A stretch of 23,353 bases of DNA from CAZETJ01 sp964514575. Lineage in GTDB: Bacteria > Patescibacteriota > Saccharimonadia > Saccharimonadales > UBA10212. The stretch spans positions 1 to 23,353 of the forward strand of contig CAZETJ010000009.1 in assembly GCA_964514575.1 (NCBI GenBank). The letters are read 5' to 3'. A program made the translations under genes and the position numbers. Positions 7,518 to 14,320 of the stretch are shown here, in pieces (the first letter of the stretch is position 1; the number at the start of each line of letters is the position of its first letter). Below the pieces are notes generated by a model. That model searched no databases, was not told the origin of the DNA, and was given only the letters and a program-made list of their open reading frames with translations.

Positions 7518-7895
7518 ATGGCAGATTTAAAAGACATCGCTAAACAGCTCACTGGACTGACTGTTTTAGAAGTAAACGAACTAAAAGGAATCTTGAAAGA
7601 CGAGTACGGAATTGAGCCGGCTGCTGCCGCAGCTGTAGCAGTAGCTCCCGCCGGTGACGCTGGCGCGCCAGCTGCTGAAGAAAAGAGCGAGTACGACGTC
7701 ATATTGAAAGACGCCGGTGCTCAGAAGGTAGCCGTCATTAAGGCCGTTAAAGACTTAACTGGTTTAGGTCTGGGTGAAGCTAAAGCTATCGTTGATAGCG
7801 CCCCTAAGGCCGTCAAAGAGAAGGTCAACAAGGAAGAAGCTGAAGAGGCTAAAAAGACCCTTGAAGATGCTGGCGCTACAGTCGAGCTAGCCTAG
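7518..7895 (+). CDS. rplL: 50S ribosomal protein L7/L12
   Basis: L7/L12 is the multi-copy stalk protein that contacts elongation factors. The 125-aa product has the N-terminal dimerisation domain (1-33, LTGLTVLEVNELKGILKDEYG), an Ala-rich hinge (34-56) and the conserved C-terminal domain (57-125) with KVAVIKAVKDLTGLGLGEAK and the usual ending. AAAGGAG at 7505-7511, 6 nt before the ATG, gives a strong ribosome binding site. The operon ends at the terminator at 7955-7998. Confidence 0.97.
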   Translation: MADLKDIAKQLTGLTVLEVNELKGILKDEYGIEPAAAAAVAVAPAGDAGAPAAEEKSEYDVILKDAGAQKVAVIKAVKDLTGLGLGEAKAIVDSAPKAVKEKVNKEEAEEAKKTLEDAGATVELA

Positions 7896-7954
7896 CAACG
7901 CGCGCAACGCCTAGCCCTGCTGTCCGGCTCAGCCGGCCACTCCGGCGTCGAGCT

Positions 7955-7998
7955 AAAAAACTGTCCGACTAACGCGAGTTTAGGGCGGACAGTTTTTT
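7955..7998 (+). terminator. Rho-independent terminator after rplL
   Basis: A 13-bp perfect stem, AAAAAACTGTCCG (7955-7967) with CGGACAGTTTTTT (7986-7998), extends inward by CTAA/TTAG and ends in six T. The A-run on the left makes it usable from the other strand too. It closes the rplJL unit and separates it from the genes at 8123-9261. Confidence 0.9.
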
Positions 7999-8011
7999 AA
8001 TGGACAAAAAC

Positions 8012-8116
8012 TTATCCACAATAGCGTCTCCACTCTTTGACTCTAGGTGTGTTATGTGTTAGTTTTGGGATGAATATAGGCAAACAAATACCTATATAAA
8101 CAGGGAGTGTGGATAA
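8012..8116. promoter_or_regulatory. Two consensus DnaA boxes in opposite orientation flanking an AT-rich segment
   Basis: TTATCCACA (8012-8020) and TGTGGATAA (8108-8116, the same 9-mer inverted) are exact matches to the DnaA box. The segment between them is AT-rich (around 8070-8100) and includes a possible promoter: TTGACT (8037-8042) 17 bp from TAGTTT (8060-8065), with TG before the -10. TATATA (8093-8098) is a second possible -10. DnaA could regulate the gene at 8123 or the site could be part of a replication-related locus. Confidence 0.5.
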
Positions 8117-8122
8117 AACAAA

Positions 8123-8635
8123 ATGGCAGATATCCCCGAAAAGCAAATTAAACGACTGCGGGCTCTAATTGCTGAAGCTGAGACAGCTTTGGCCGCGACT
8201 AAGGAGCTCTTGGTTAGTATTGTTGGCGAAGATCCAGTTTTGGCGGACAAAGTTAAAGAAAAGGCTCTGGGCAAGGTTATTGAGGGAGTTTTTGACGGCC
8301 AGAACATGGTCGGTTCCGACGCTAAGACCTATCCGGTGCCGGCTAACTACGCCAGCAAATCCAAACTGGTGCAGGGTGACATTCTGAAGTTGACCATCGC
8401 TGATGATGGCGCCTTTATGTATAAACAGATTGGACCGATTCCTCGGCGCCAAGTCGTAGGCGTGTTGGAGCAAAAAGATGGCCATTATTTCGTGGACATT
8501 GACAGCAAGAAATACCGCGTGCTGTTGGCTAGCGTGACCTATTTTAAGGCTAAGCCAGGCGATCAGGTCAGCGTTAACATCCCCGAAGACGAAAGCGTCG
8601 ACGCTGAATGGGCCGCCCTCGAAGCCGCACTTTAA
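8123..8635 (+). CDS. Conserved-looking protein of unknown function (helical N-terminus, beta-rich C-terminus)
   Basis: This is a 170-aa soluble protein without signal peptide or membrane segment. Residues 4-55 are predicted helical or coiled coil. Residues 58-153 are beta-rich, with conserved-looking stretches YPVPANYASKSKLVQGD (70-86), YKQIGP (100-105) and YRVLLASVTYFKAKPGD (131-147). The tail is acidic. I believe similar sequences occur across CPR genomes as hypothetical proteins, but I cannot name a function. The turn-rich sheet with KxGD turns hints at an OB/SH3-like barrel; this is speculative. GGAG lies 15 nt before the ATG, too far for a normal ribosome binding site. It follows the DnaA-box region and is first in a tight set with two small membrane proteins (6- and 5-nt gaps). 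Confidence 0.75.
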   Translation: MADIPEKQIKRLRALIAEAETALAATKELLVSIVGEDPVLADKVKEKALGKVIEGVFDGQNMVGSDAKTYPVPANYASKSKLVQGDILKLTIADDGAFMYKQIGPIPRRQVVGVLEQKDGHYFVDIDSKKYRVLLASVTYFKAKPGDQVSVNIPEDESVDAEWAALEAAL

Positions 8636-8641
8636 ACAGTT

Positions 8642-8896
8642 ATGCTATCCGTATTCTTAATTAAACGCCTAATTCTGCCTATTATCATAGTCGCCATAAT
8701 TTTGGCAGGCCACTTAATACCCGTCTCTCAAAAGCAAACCAAGGTACTGTGCAGCACAAGTAGCGCTACAGTTAGCTATCGAATCTTGCTAGGCCAATAT
8801 TCTAAGTATAAAAATCCGCCGCCTCAAGTTGAAGCATTTTGTATAACCCTAGGTGCGAATCAGGCGCATCAGACAAGCAAGCTCTATCTTTGGTAA
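8642..8896 (+). CDS. Small membrane-anchored protein, KLYLW pair member 1
   Basis: This is an 84-aa protein not recognised as a known family. An N-terminal hydrophobic segment (about 5-26) should anchor it in the membrane or act as a signal, leaving about 55 residues outside. The outer part has two Cys (37 and 67), a segment VLCSTSSATVSYRILLGQYSK and the C-terminal end KLYLW. The next gene product has the same arrangement and the same last five residues, so the two are probably paralogues. The ATG is 6 nt after the preceding stop with no Shine-Dalgarno, which suggests translational coupling. Confidence 0.65.
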   Translation: MLSVFLIKRLILPIIIVAIILAGHLIPVSQKQTKVLCSTSSATVSYRILLGQYSKYKNPPPQVEAFCITLGANQAHQTSKLYLW

Positions 8897-8901
8897 TACA
8901 T

Positions 8902-9261
8902 ATGGTTAAACAAGTTAAGCGACTTAGGGACACCAAAAGACAGTCGCTGCATCTCATAGTTGGGTGGACCCTGGTACTAGCTCCATTCATTATTTTTGGG
9001 CTGGGCCATTTTATTGCACTCTCCGGCAAAGATGGAGGTAAGAGTTTGATATTTTGCGCTAGCCACAACGAGACTCAGATACTACACTACCAAGTACTTT
9101 TTGGGCGCTATACAATCTTCGGGACCGAAGGGAACAGAGACGACTACACCCACAGTCGCGTGCGTACTCTGGTGAACCCGGCGGAGGCTACGGTTTGCGG
9201 AGCACCTGGTCGTTATTTTACCTACACTATGCACAGCACCGACAAGCTTTACCTTTGGTAA
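8902..9261 (+). CDS. Small membrane-anchored protein, KLYLW pair member 2
   Basis: This is a 119-aa protein of unknown function, paralogous to the preceding one. It has a basic N-terminus (1-15), a hydrophobic segment (18-40), then an outer part with Cys52 and Cys99. LIFCASHNETQILHYQVLFGRY corresponds to VLCSTSSATVSYRILLGQY of member 1, and both end in KLYLW. The start at 8902 is preferred to an in-frame ATG at 8839 that lies inside the upstream gene. The gap to the upstream stop is 5 nt and no Shine-Dalgarno is seen. A disulfide between the two Cys outside the cell is plausible. Confidence 0.65.
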   Translation: MVKQVKRLRDTKRQSLHLIVGWTLVLAPFIIFGLGHFIALSGKDGGKSLIFCASHNETQILHYQVLFGRYTIFGTEGNRDDYTHSRVRTLVNPAEATVCGAPGRYFTYTMHSTDKLYLW

Positions 9262-9291
9262 TCCACAGTAGTTTGCACAGATAGCCCACAG
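9259..9291 (+). promoter_or_regulatory. Array of DnaA-box-like CACAG sites upstream of dnaX
   Basis: CACAG occurs at 9264-9268, 9276-9280 and 9287-9291, spaced 12 and 11 bp, about one helical turn. The first is in TAATCCACA (9259-9267), 8 of 9 matches to the DnaA box; the others are poorer. The array lies 38 bp before the dnaX -10 box. Confidence 0.3.
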
Positions 9292-9328
9292 GTAATAAAA
9301 CACAACGTATTTAATGCCCCGTCAAAAG

Positions 9329-9334
9329 TATAAT
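9329..9334 (+). promoter_or_regulatory. dnaX -10 box, leaderless arrangement
   Basis: Perfect TATAAT ends 8 nt before the dnaX ATG (9343). The expected start site would be at or 1-2 nt before the ATG. No Shine-Dalgarno and no clear -35 are present. Confidence 0.6.
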
Positions 9335-9342
9335 TAAAGTAC

Positions 9343-10755
9343 ATGGGGCAGGCTTTATACCGTAAATATCGTTCTAGGAATTTTGACGAGGTCATCGGGC
9401 AAGAGCACATCACGACGACCCTAAAAAACGCTATTAAAAGCGGCCGGATCAGCCACGCTTATTTGTTTACAGGACCAAAAGGAGTCGGCAAGACTACTGT
9501 GGCACGTATCTTGGCCCACGAGGTTAATGATCTACCCTACAGCGACGAGTCCATCCACCTAGACATCATAGAGATTGACGGCGCCAGCAACCGGCGGATC
9601 GACGAGATCAGAGAGCTACGCGATAAGGTCCACGTCAGCCCGACTTCGGCTCGCTACAAGGTCTATATCATCGACGAGGTTCATATGCTAACCCGCGAAG
9701 CCTTTAACGCGCTGCTGAAGACCCTAGAAGAGCCGCCAGCTCACTGTATATTCATTTTGGCCACCACAGAAGCCCATAAGCTGCCGGCGACGATCATCAG
9801 CCGCACCCAGCGCTTTGAGTTCAAACCGATAGCTAGTGCAGCTGCTGTAAAGCACCTTGGGAAAATTGCCAAAAAAGAGAAAATTGACGCAGAACCAGCC
9901 GCCCTCCAATTGCTCGCCGAACACGGCCAGGGCAGCTTCCGCGACAGCATCGGCCTATTGGATCAACTGGCCAACCCGGGCTCAAAACTCACCGAAGCTT
10001 ACGTGCGACAATTTTTGGGCCTGCCGCCGGCCGAATTAATTGATAAGTTAACTGGGGCAATAACCGCTGGTGACAGCCAGGCCGTGCTAGCAACCCTTGA
10101 CCAACTTCGCGAGCAGGGAACCAGCGCTCCAATTACCGCTCGGATCTTGGCCGGCAGTTTGCGAACAAAACTTGTCAGCGGCCAGGGCGAAGACTGGATA
10201 CCGGCCTTGCTCAAAGCCCTAATTGAGATTCCGGCGAGCAGCCAGCCAGAGGAAGCTTTTGAAATAGCGGTCCTGGAAGCCAGCCTCCTGAGGCCCCGCT
10301 CGGTGCCGGCGACTAGCGAGCCGGTGATTGAAGATGAAGCTGAGGAACCGGAGCCAGACGACGCCCCCGCTGAAGAAATAGTGGAGCCCGCCGCAAAAGC
10401 CGTATCACCTAAGGCAAAGCCAGGCGTACTTAGCGAAGCGGACTGGGAGCAGATCTTGGAAAAAACCAAGAAGCAAGCCGCGTCGCTCTATACAGCCCTG
10501 CGCTTAGCCACGCCGAGTTTAGACGGATATAACCTAACTCTGTCGTTCCGCTTTCCGCTTCATCAGAAGAAAATTAACCAAGCCAAAAATAAGGACTTAA
10601 TCGGCAAAATCTTTGAAGAGGTCACCGGCCAATCCGTAGGAGTTAAATCCATAATTGAAGAGGTGGCTAAACCCGATAAGGCCGCCAAGGCCAGCGAACC
10701 ATCGCTTGAAAACATAAGCAATATCTTCGGTCAACCCGAGGTGCTAGAATCCTAA
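9343..10755 (+). CDS. dnaX: DNA polymerase III subunit gamma/tau, lacking the zinc module
   Basis: DnaX is the ATPase of the clamp loader that places the sliding clamp on DNA. The 470-aa protein starts with the family-typical ALYRKYRSRNFDEVIGQEH. It has Walker A GPKGVGKT (44-51), Walker B DEVH (111-114) and the IISRTQRF segment (151-158). In most DnaX a four-Cys zinc module follows Walker A; here residues 52-75 are short and Cys-free, so the module is gone. An acidic, Ala/Pro-rich linker (about 322-365) precedes a C-terminal tau-like domain (366-455). dnaB follows after 14 nt. A leaderless promoter lies at 9329-9334. Confidence 0.95.
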   Translation: MGQALYRKYRSRNFDEVIGQEHITTTLKNAIKSGRISHAYLFTGPKGVGKTTVARILAHEVNDLPYSDESIHLDIIEIDGASNRRIDEIRELRDKVHVSPTSARYKVYIIDEVHMLTREAFNALLKTLEEPPAHCIFILATTEAHKLPATIISRTQRFEFKPIASAAAVKHLGKIAKKEKIDAEPAALQLLAEHGQGSFRDSIGLLDQLANPGSKLTEAYVRQFLGLPPAELIDKLTGAITAGDSQAVLATLDQLREQGTSAPITARILAGSLRTKLVSGQGEDWIPALLKALIEIPASSQPEEAFEIAVLEASLLRPRSVPATSEPVIEDEAEEPEPDDAPAEEIVEPAAKAVSPKAKPGVLSEADWEQILEKTKKQAASLYTALRLATPSLDGYNLTLSFRFPLHQKKINQAKNKDLIGKIFEEVTGQSVGVKSIIEEVAKPDKAAKASEPSLENISNIFGQPEVLES

Positions 10756-10769
10756 ATAAGGTAACCTAA

Positions 10770-12131
10770 ATGGCCAAAACTACAGTTGATAGCCCGCCGC
10801 AAAATGTGGATGTCGAAGCCAGCGTACTTGGCAGCTTGCTGATCGACGGGGATGCTTTTATCAAAATTGCTGATATGCTCACCGCCGATGATTTTTATGA
10901 CGAGAAGCACCGCCTGATATTTGGATCTATGCGCTCTCTGCACGAAAAGCGCAGCCCAGTTGATATTTTGACACTGAGCGAACAGCTCCGCTCCAAAGGC
11001 CAATTGGATATGATTGGCGGCGCCAGCTACCTGACAGAACTGACCAATACCGTGCCGACGGCGACGCACCTAGAGCAGTATGCCGAAATCGTAGCCGACA
11101 AGGCTATCCGCCGCCGCCTGATTAGTGCGTCGGAGGACATTGCAGCTGTTGGTTCCGACGAGAGTAAATCTATCCAGGAGCTGATCGAAGAGGCCGAGAC
11201 GAGATTGTTCGAAGTCAGTGATCGACATGTCCGGCAAGATATCACCAGCCTAGAATCGATCCTGGGCGATAGCTTTGACCGATTAGATGATCTACATCGC
11301 AACAAGGGTGGCATCCGGGGCATCCCGACTGGCATGCGCGACCTAGACAAGATGCTGGCCGGCCTGCAACGGTCGGATTTGATAGTTGTTGCCGGCCGTC
11401 CTTCCATGGGCAAAACGGCCATTATGCTTAACATGGCCCTCAACATCGCTACCAAGGCGAAAGAGGGAGCGGTTCTGTATTTTAGCCTAGAGATGAGCAA
11501 GGAGCAGTTGGTCGACAGGCTGCTAGCCGCTGAGGCGGGCGTTGACGCCTGGAAACTAAGGACTGGCGAGGGCTTGGATGACAAAGATTTCGAAAGACTC
11601 AGCGCTGGCATGGGTGCCCTGGCCGAAGCACCGATTTTTATTGACGACACTTCGGGCATTACCGTCAGCGACTTGCGCACCAAGGCGCGGCGGCTGCACC
11701 ACCAGCACCCCCTAGCGGCTATAATGGTCGACTACCTGCAATTGATGAGCGGCGGATCGCGCTTTGCCTCCGTAGCCAATCGGGTGCAAGAGATCTCTGA
11801 AATAAGCCGCAGCCTTAAGATTCTGGCCCGGGAGTTAAACGTGCCGGTCGTAGCCGCTAGCCAGTTGAGCCGCTCCGTCGAGAATCGCAGTCCGCAAATC
11901 CCTCAACTGGCCGACCTGCGCGAGTCTGGGTCTATTGAGCAAGATGCCGACATTGTCGCATTCCTTTACCGCGAAGATTACTACAACCCAGATACGCAAA
12001 AACAAAACATCACTGACATCTTTATAAAGAAACATCGTAACGGCCCAGTTGGCAGCGCCGAGCTGTATTTCGACCGAAAAATGCAAAAATTCCGCGACCT
12101 CGACACTAGGCACGATCAACCTTTCGAATAA
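10770..12131 (+). CDS. dnaB: Replicative DNA helicase
   Basis: DnaB is the hexameric 5'-3' helicase that opens the replication fork. The 453-aa protein has the N-terminal helical domain (11-115, starting QNVDVEASVLGSLLID), a linker, and a RecA-like domain with Walker A GRPSMGKT (209-216), Walker B MVDYLQLM (319-326) and the late motifs ADLRESGSIEQDAD and KHRNGPVG. Length is normal and no intein is visible. It sits 14 nt after dnaX with a weak AAGG at 10757, so clamp loader and helicase are likely co-transcribed. Tau normally contacts DnaB, so the pairing is functionally sensible. Confidence 0.97.
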   Translation: MAKTTVDSPPQNVDVEASVLGSLLIDGDAFIKIADMLTADDFYDEKHRLIFGSMRSLHEKRSPVDILTLSEQLRSKGQLDMIGGASYLTELTNTVPTATHLEQYAEIVADKAIRRRLISASEDIAAVGSDESKSIQELIEEAETRLFEVSDRHVRQDITSLESILGDSFDRLDDLHRNKGGIRGIPTGMRDLDKMLAGLQRSDLIVVAGRPSMGKTAIMLNMALNIATKAKEGAVLYFSLEMSKEQLVDRLLAAEAGVDAWKLRTGEGLDDKDFERLSAGMGALAEAPIFIDDTSGITVSDLRTKARRLHHQHPLAAIMVDYLQLMSGGSRFASVANRVQEISEISRSLKILARELNVPVVAASQLSRSVENRSPQIPQLADLRESGSIEQDADIVAFLYREDYYNPDTQKQNITDIFIKKHRNGPVGSAELYFDRKMQKFRDLDTRHDQPFE

Positions 12132-12139
12132 GCTTTTGA

Positions 12140-12145
12140 TATAAT
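12140..12145 (+). promoter_or_regulatory. Extended -10 box close to the start of the GT-C-like gene
   Basis: TATAAT is preceded by TGA (extended -10) and ends 12 nt before the ATG at 12158. The transcript would have about 6 nt of leader. No Shine-Dalgarno is present. Confidence 0.55.
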
Positions 12146-12157
12146 TGCTTCTTAGAG

Positions 12158-13345
12158 ATGCTGAGCTTACCTAGGGTTAAACTCAAACTGGAGTTTGAGA
12201 GGGACGTAGTTGTCGCGCTAGCGACGATTGGCTTTGTAATAGGGATTTATTTTTGGAAGCTTGGCAGCCTAACCGCGGGGCTGGGTCCAAGTGAAGCGGC
12301 GACCAGGGCCTCAGCTGCTAGCGCCCACTTGCTGTATAACAACCCGGTGAACGATCCGCATAGCGTCTGGATCTATTTGCTGACAAAACTCCACGTGACG
12401 TCATTTTTTTGGCTGAGGAGCATCTCAGCGATTTTTGCTACGATCTTTGTTGTTTGTTTTTATAAAATTGCTCGAAGTTGGTTCGGTAAATTAGTGGCTT
12501 GGCTGAGCACGCTGCTACTAGCCGCCACCCCTTTATTCATCCTAGCCGGCCGGAGTTTAAGTCCGGAAATTATGTATCTGGCACCGCTAGCTTTGGCAGC
12601 CCTTTATTTTTGGCTAACCCGGGCCAAGACGGCCAACCGCTTAGTTTACTTAGCTATGGCGGCCCTAGCGGCCGTTTGTCTCTACGCTCCAGGCGGTATT
12701 TGGCTACTGGCCATTGGTTATGGTTTTAGCCGAAGCGGCCTTAAACAGCTACGCGACTACTTCCCACGAAAATTGAGCCTTCTAGGCGCCCTGATCTTTG
12801 CGATCCTTATCGCGCCGTTGGTAGCCGGTCTTATAAGGCAGCCGCACTTGCTACGAGAACTAGCGTTTATACCGGCAACCTGGCCGCAACCGTTGACGCT
12901 CATCAAGCAGATAGCCTGGGCAGCAATTGGCCTAATTTGGCATAGCGGCATCCACACAGACCTACAGATTGGTAGATTGCCTCTGCTTAACGCTGCTCAA
13001 GCCATTCTAGCTGTCTTTGGTTTTATGGCCTTATTTAGCCGCGCCCGCACCAAGACCTACGGGATACTGGCGATCATCGCTCTGGGTGTAATTGCGGCAG
13101 GAATCAATAATAACTCCGCGATCCTGCTCATCGCTCTGGCGCCAATAATGATTCTGGTTGCCGCTGGCCTACGCTATTTACTACTTGAATGGCAGAGCAT
13201 TTTTCCGCGCAACCCCATACCGCGGGCCTTCGCCTATGTGCTAATCTTGTCAGTCTGCGCCCTTAGCCTGATATACGGAATCCGCTACTCTCTGGTGGCC
13301 TGGCCAAACACTGTATCTACGCGCACCAGCTACGTGTTAAAATAA
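12158..13345 (+). CDS. Multi-pass membrane protein, probable GT-C (PMT/ArnT-like) glycosyltransferase
   Basis: This is a 395-aa integral membrane protein with about nine or ten hydrophobic segments, beginning near residue 17. An extracytoplasmic loop follows the first segment (about 35-75, with SLTAGLGPSEAATRAS and a later NDPHSVWIYLL). In the ArnT/PMT (GT39/GT83) families, the first loop holds an acidic catalytic residue and the second half of the loop leads into LRSISAIFAT-like helices, as here. It probably transfers a sugar from a lipid carrier to a surface molecule. It is shorter than typical members and lacks a soluble C-terminal domain, so substrate and activity are uncertain. ybaB follows 24 nt downstream. 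Confidence 0.65.
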   Translation: MLSLPRVKLKLEFERDVVVALATIGFVIGIYFWKLGSLTAGLGPSEAATRASAASAHLLYNNPVNDPHSVWIYLLTKLHVTSFFWLRSISAIFATIFVVCFYKIARSWFGKLVAWLSTLLLAATPLFILAGRSLSPEIMYLAPLALAALYFWLTRAKTANRLVYLAMAALAAVCLYAPGGIWLLAIGYGFSRSGLKQLRDYFPRKLSLLGALIFAILIAPLVAGLIRQPHLLRELAFIPATWPQPLTLIKQIAWAAIGLIWHSGIHTDLQIGRLPLLNAAQAILAVFGFMALFSRARTKTYGILAIIALGVIAAGINNNSAILLIALAPIMILVAAGLRYLLLEWQSIFPRNPIPRAFAYVLILSVCALSLIYGIRYSLVAWPNTVSTRTSYVLK

Positions 13346-13369
13346 CAGATAAGAAGGAGCACCCACAGC

Positions 13370-13663
13370 GTGAGTAAATTTGACCAAGCTAAACTTGTAA
13401 TGCGAGCCCGCAAACTTCAAAAAGAATTGCAAAAAGAAATTATCACTACCGAAGCCGGTGAAGGCGCGGTGCGTGTCGAGATCAGCGGCGAACAAAAGAT
13501 CAAGAAAATTCATATCGACGCGCAATCTGTCGATCTAGAGGACATTGGCCAGCTAGAGGGCTGGGTAGAAGAAGCCATCAAAGAGGCTATCGTCAAGAGC
13601 CAGCAACTGGCCGCTGAAAAAATGCGCCCCATGATGGGCGCCCTGGGCGATCTCGGTCTATAG
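13370..13663 (+). CDS. ybaB: YbaB/EbfC family nucleoid-associated protein
   Basis: This is a small DNA-binding protein (97 aa) of the YbaB/EbfC family. These proteins form dimers with helical tweezers and are very often encoded directly before recR, as here. N-terminal helix 1-28, a central sheet (about 30-50, VRVEISGEQKIKKIHID) and a C-terminal helix with MRPMMGALGDLGL are all in the expected order. The start is GTG at 13370; AGGAG (13353-13357) is 12 nt upstream, somewhat far. The recR ATG follows the stop by 5 nt. Confidence 0.9.
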   Translation: MSKFDQAKLVMRARKLQKELQKEIITTEAGEGAVRVEISGEQKIKKIHIDAQSVDLEDIGQLEGWVEEAIKEAIVKSQQLAAEKMRPMMGALGDLGL

Positions 13664-13668
13664 AGCCT

Positions 13669-14277
13669 ATGAACACGGTTATCCCTGGTCCGTTAGCGGA
13701 TCTAATAGAAGCCCTGCAACAGCTGCCCGGCGTCGGTCCAAGGTCAGCTGAGCGTTATGCTTACTATCTGCTAAAAAGTAACCCCGATAAATCGCGGCAG
13801 CTGTCTGAGGCTTTGGTTGGACTACACGAGAACTTGAGCTATTGTCCCAAGACCTTCGCTTTAATAGAGGCCGGGCAGGGAGTCAGCCCGCTGTATAGCG
13901 ACCCGCGGCGCAACAAGAAGATAGTGGCGGTTGTAGCTGATCCATTCGATATCGTGGCTCTGGAGAAGACTAACAGCTTTGATGGGACTTATCACGTATT
14001 GGGCGGCTTAGTCTCGCCTATCGAAGGTATTGGTCCTGACCAGCTTAAGATCAAGGAGCTGATTAAGAGACTCGATGAAGACAAGGTTAAGGAATTGATT
14101 CTGGCCACCAACGCTAGCGTAGAAGGCGAGAGCACGGCGCTTTTAATAACTCAGCAGGTCGGCAAGCGACCTCTCAAGATATCCCGCCTGGCCCGCGGCT
14201 TACCGGTGGGCGTTGATCTGGAATACGCCGACCAAATTACCCTAGCCAGGGCTCTTGAAGGCCGCCAGACCCTCTGA
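13669..14277 (+). CDS. recR: Recombination protein RecR without a complete zinc finger
   Basis: RecR acts with RecO/RecF in loading RecA during gap repair. The 202-aa protein has the N-terminal helix-hairpin-helix (LPGVGPRSAERYAYYLL), the Toprim region (VAVVADPFDIVALE, then YHVLGGLVSPIEGIGPDQL) and ATNASVEGESTA with GLPVGVDLEYAD near the end. The zinc finger normally has four Cys; here only Cys59 remains. The positions matching the second pair are Ser and Tyr (VSPLYSDPRR). The gene ends in TGA, showing that UGA is a stop in this genome. It follows ybaB after 5 nt. Confidence 0.95.
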   Translation: MNTVIPGPLADLIEALQQLPGVGPRSAERYAYYLLKSNPDKSRQLSEALVGLHENLSYCPKTFALIEAGQGVSPLYSDPRRNKKIVAVVADPFDIVALEKTNSFDGTYHVLGGLVSPIEGIGPDQLKIKELIKRLDEDKVKELILATNASVEGESTALLITQQVGKRPLKISRLARGLPVGVDLEYADQITLARALEGRQTL

Positions 14278-14307
14278 AGCGTACTGGCAGACCAGGCGGC
14301 ATCTGGT

Positions 14308-14313
14308 TACAAT
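14308..14313 (+). promoter_or_regulatory. -10 box of the DHH phosphoesterase gene, leaderless arrangement
   Basis: TACAAT ends 7 nt before the ATG at 14321, placing the start site at the ATG itself. No Shine-Dalgarno is seen between recR and this gene apart from AGAAG overlapping the predicted start site. Confidence 0.45.
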
Positions 14314-14320
14314 AAGAAGA

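Noticed and set aside
8012..9334. Chromosomal origin (oriC).
   Set aside because: Only two exact boxes, no DNA-unwinding repeats that I can identify, no dnaA or dnaN in the window, and no strand-divergent gene layout; kept only as a DnaA-binding finding.
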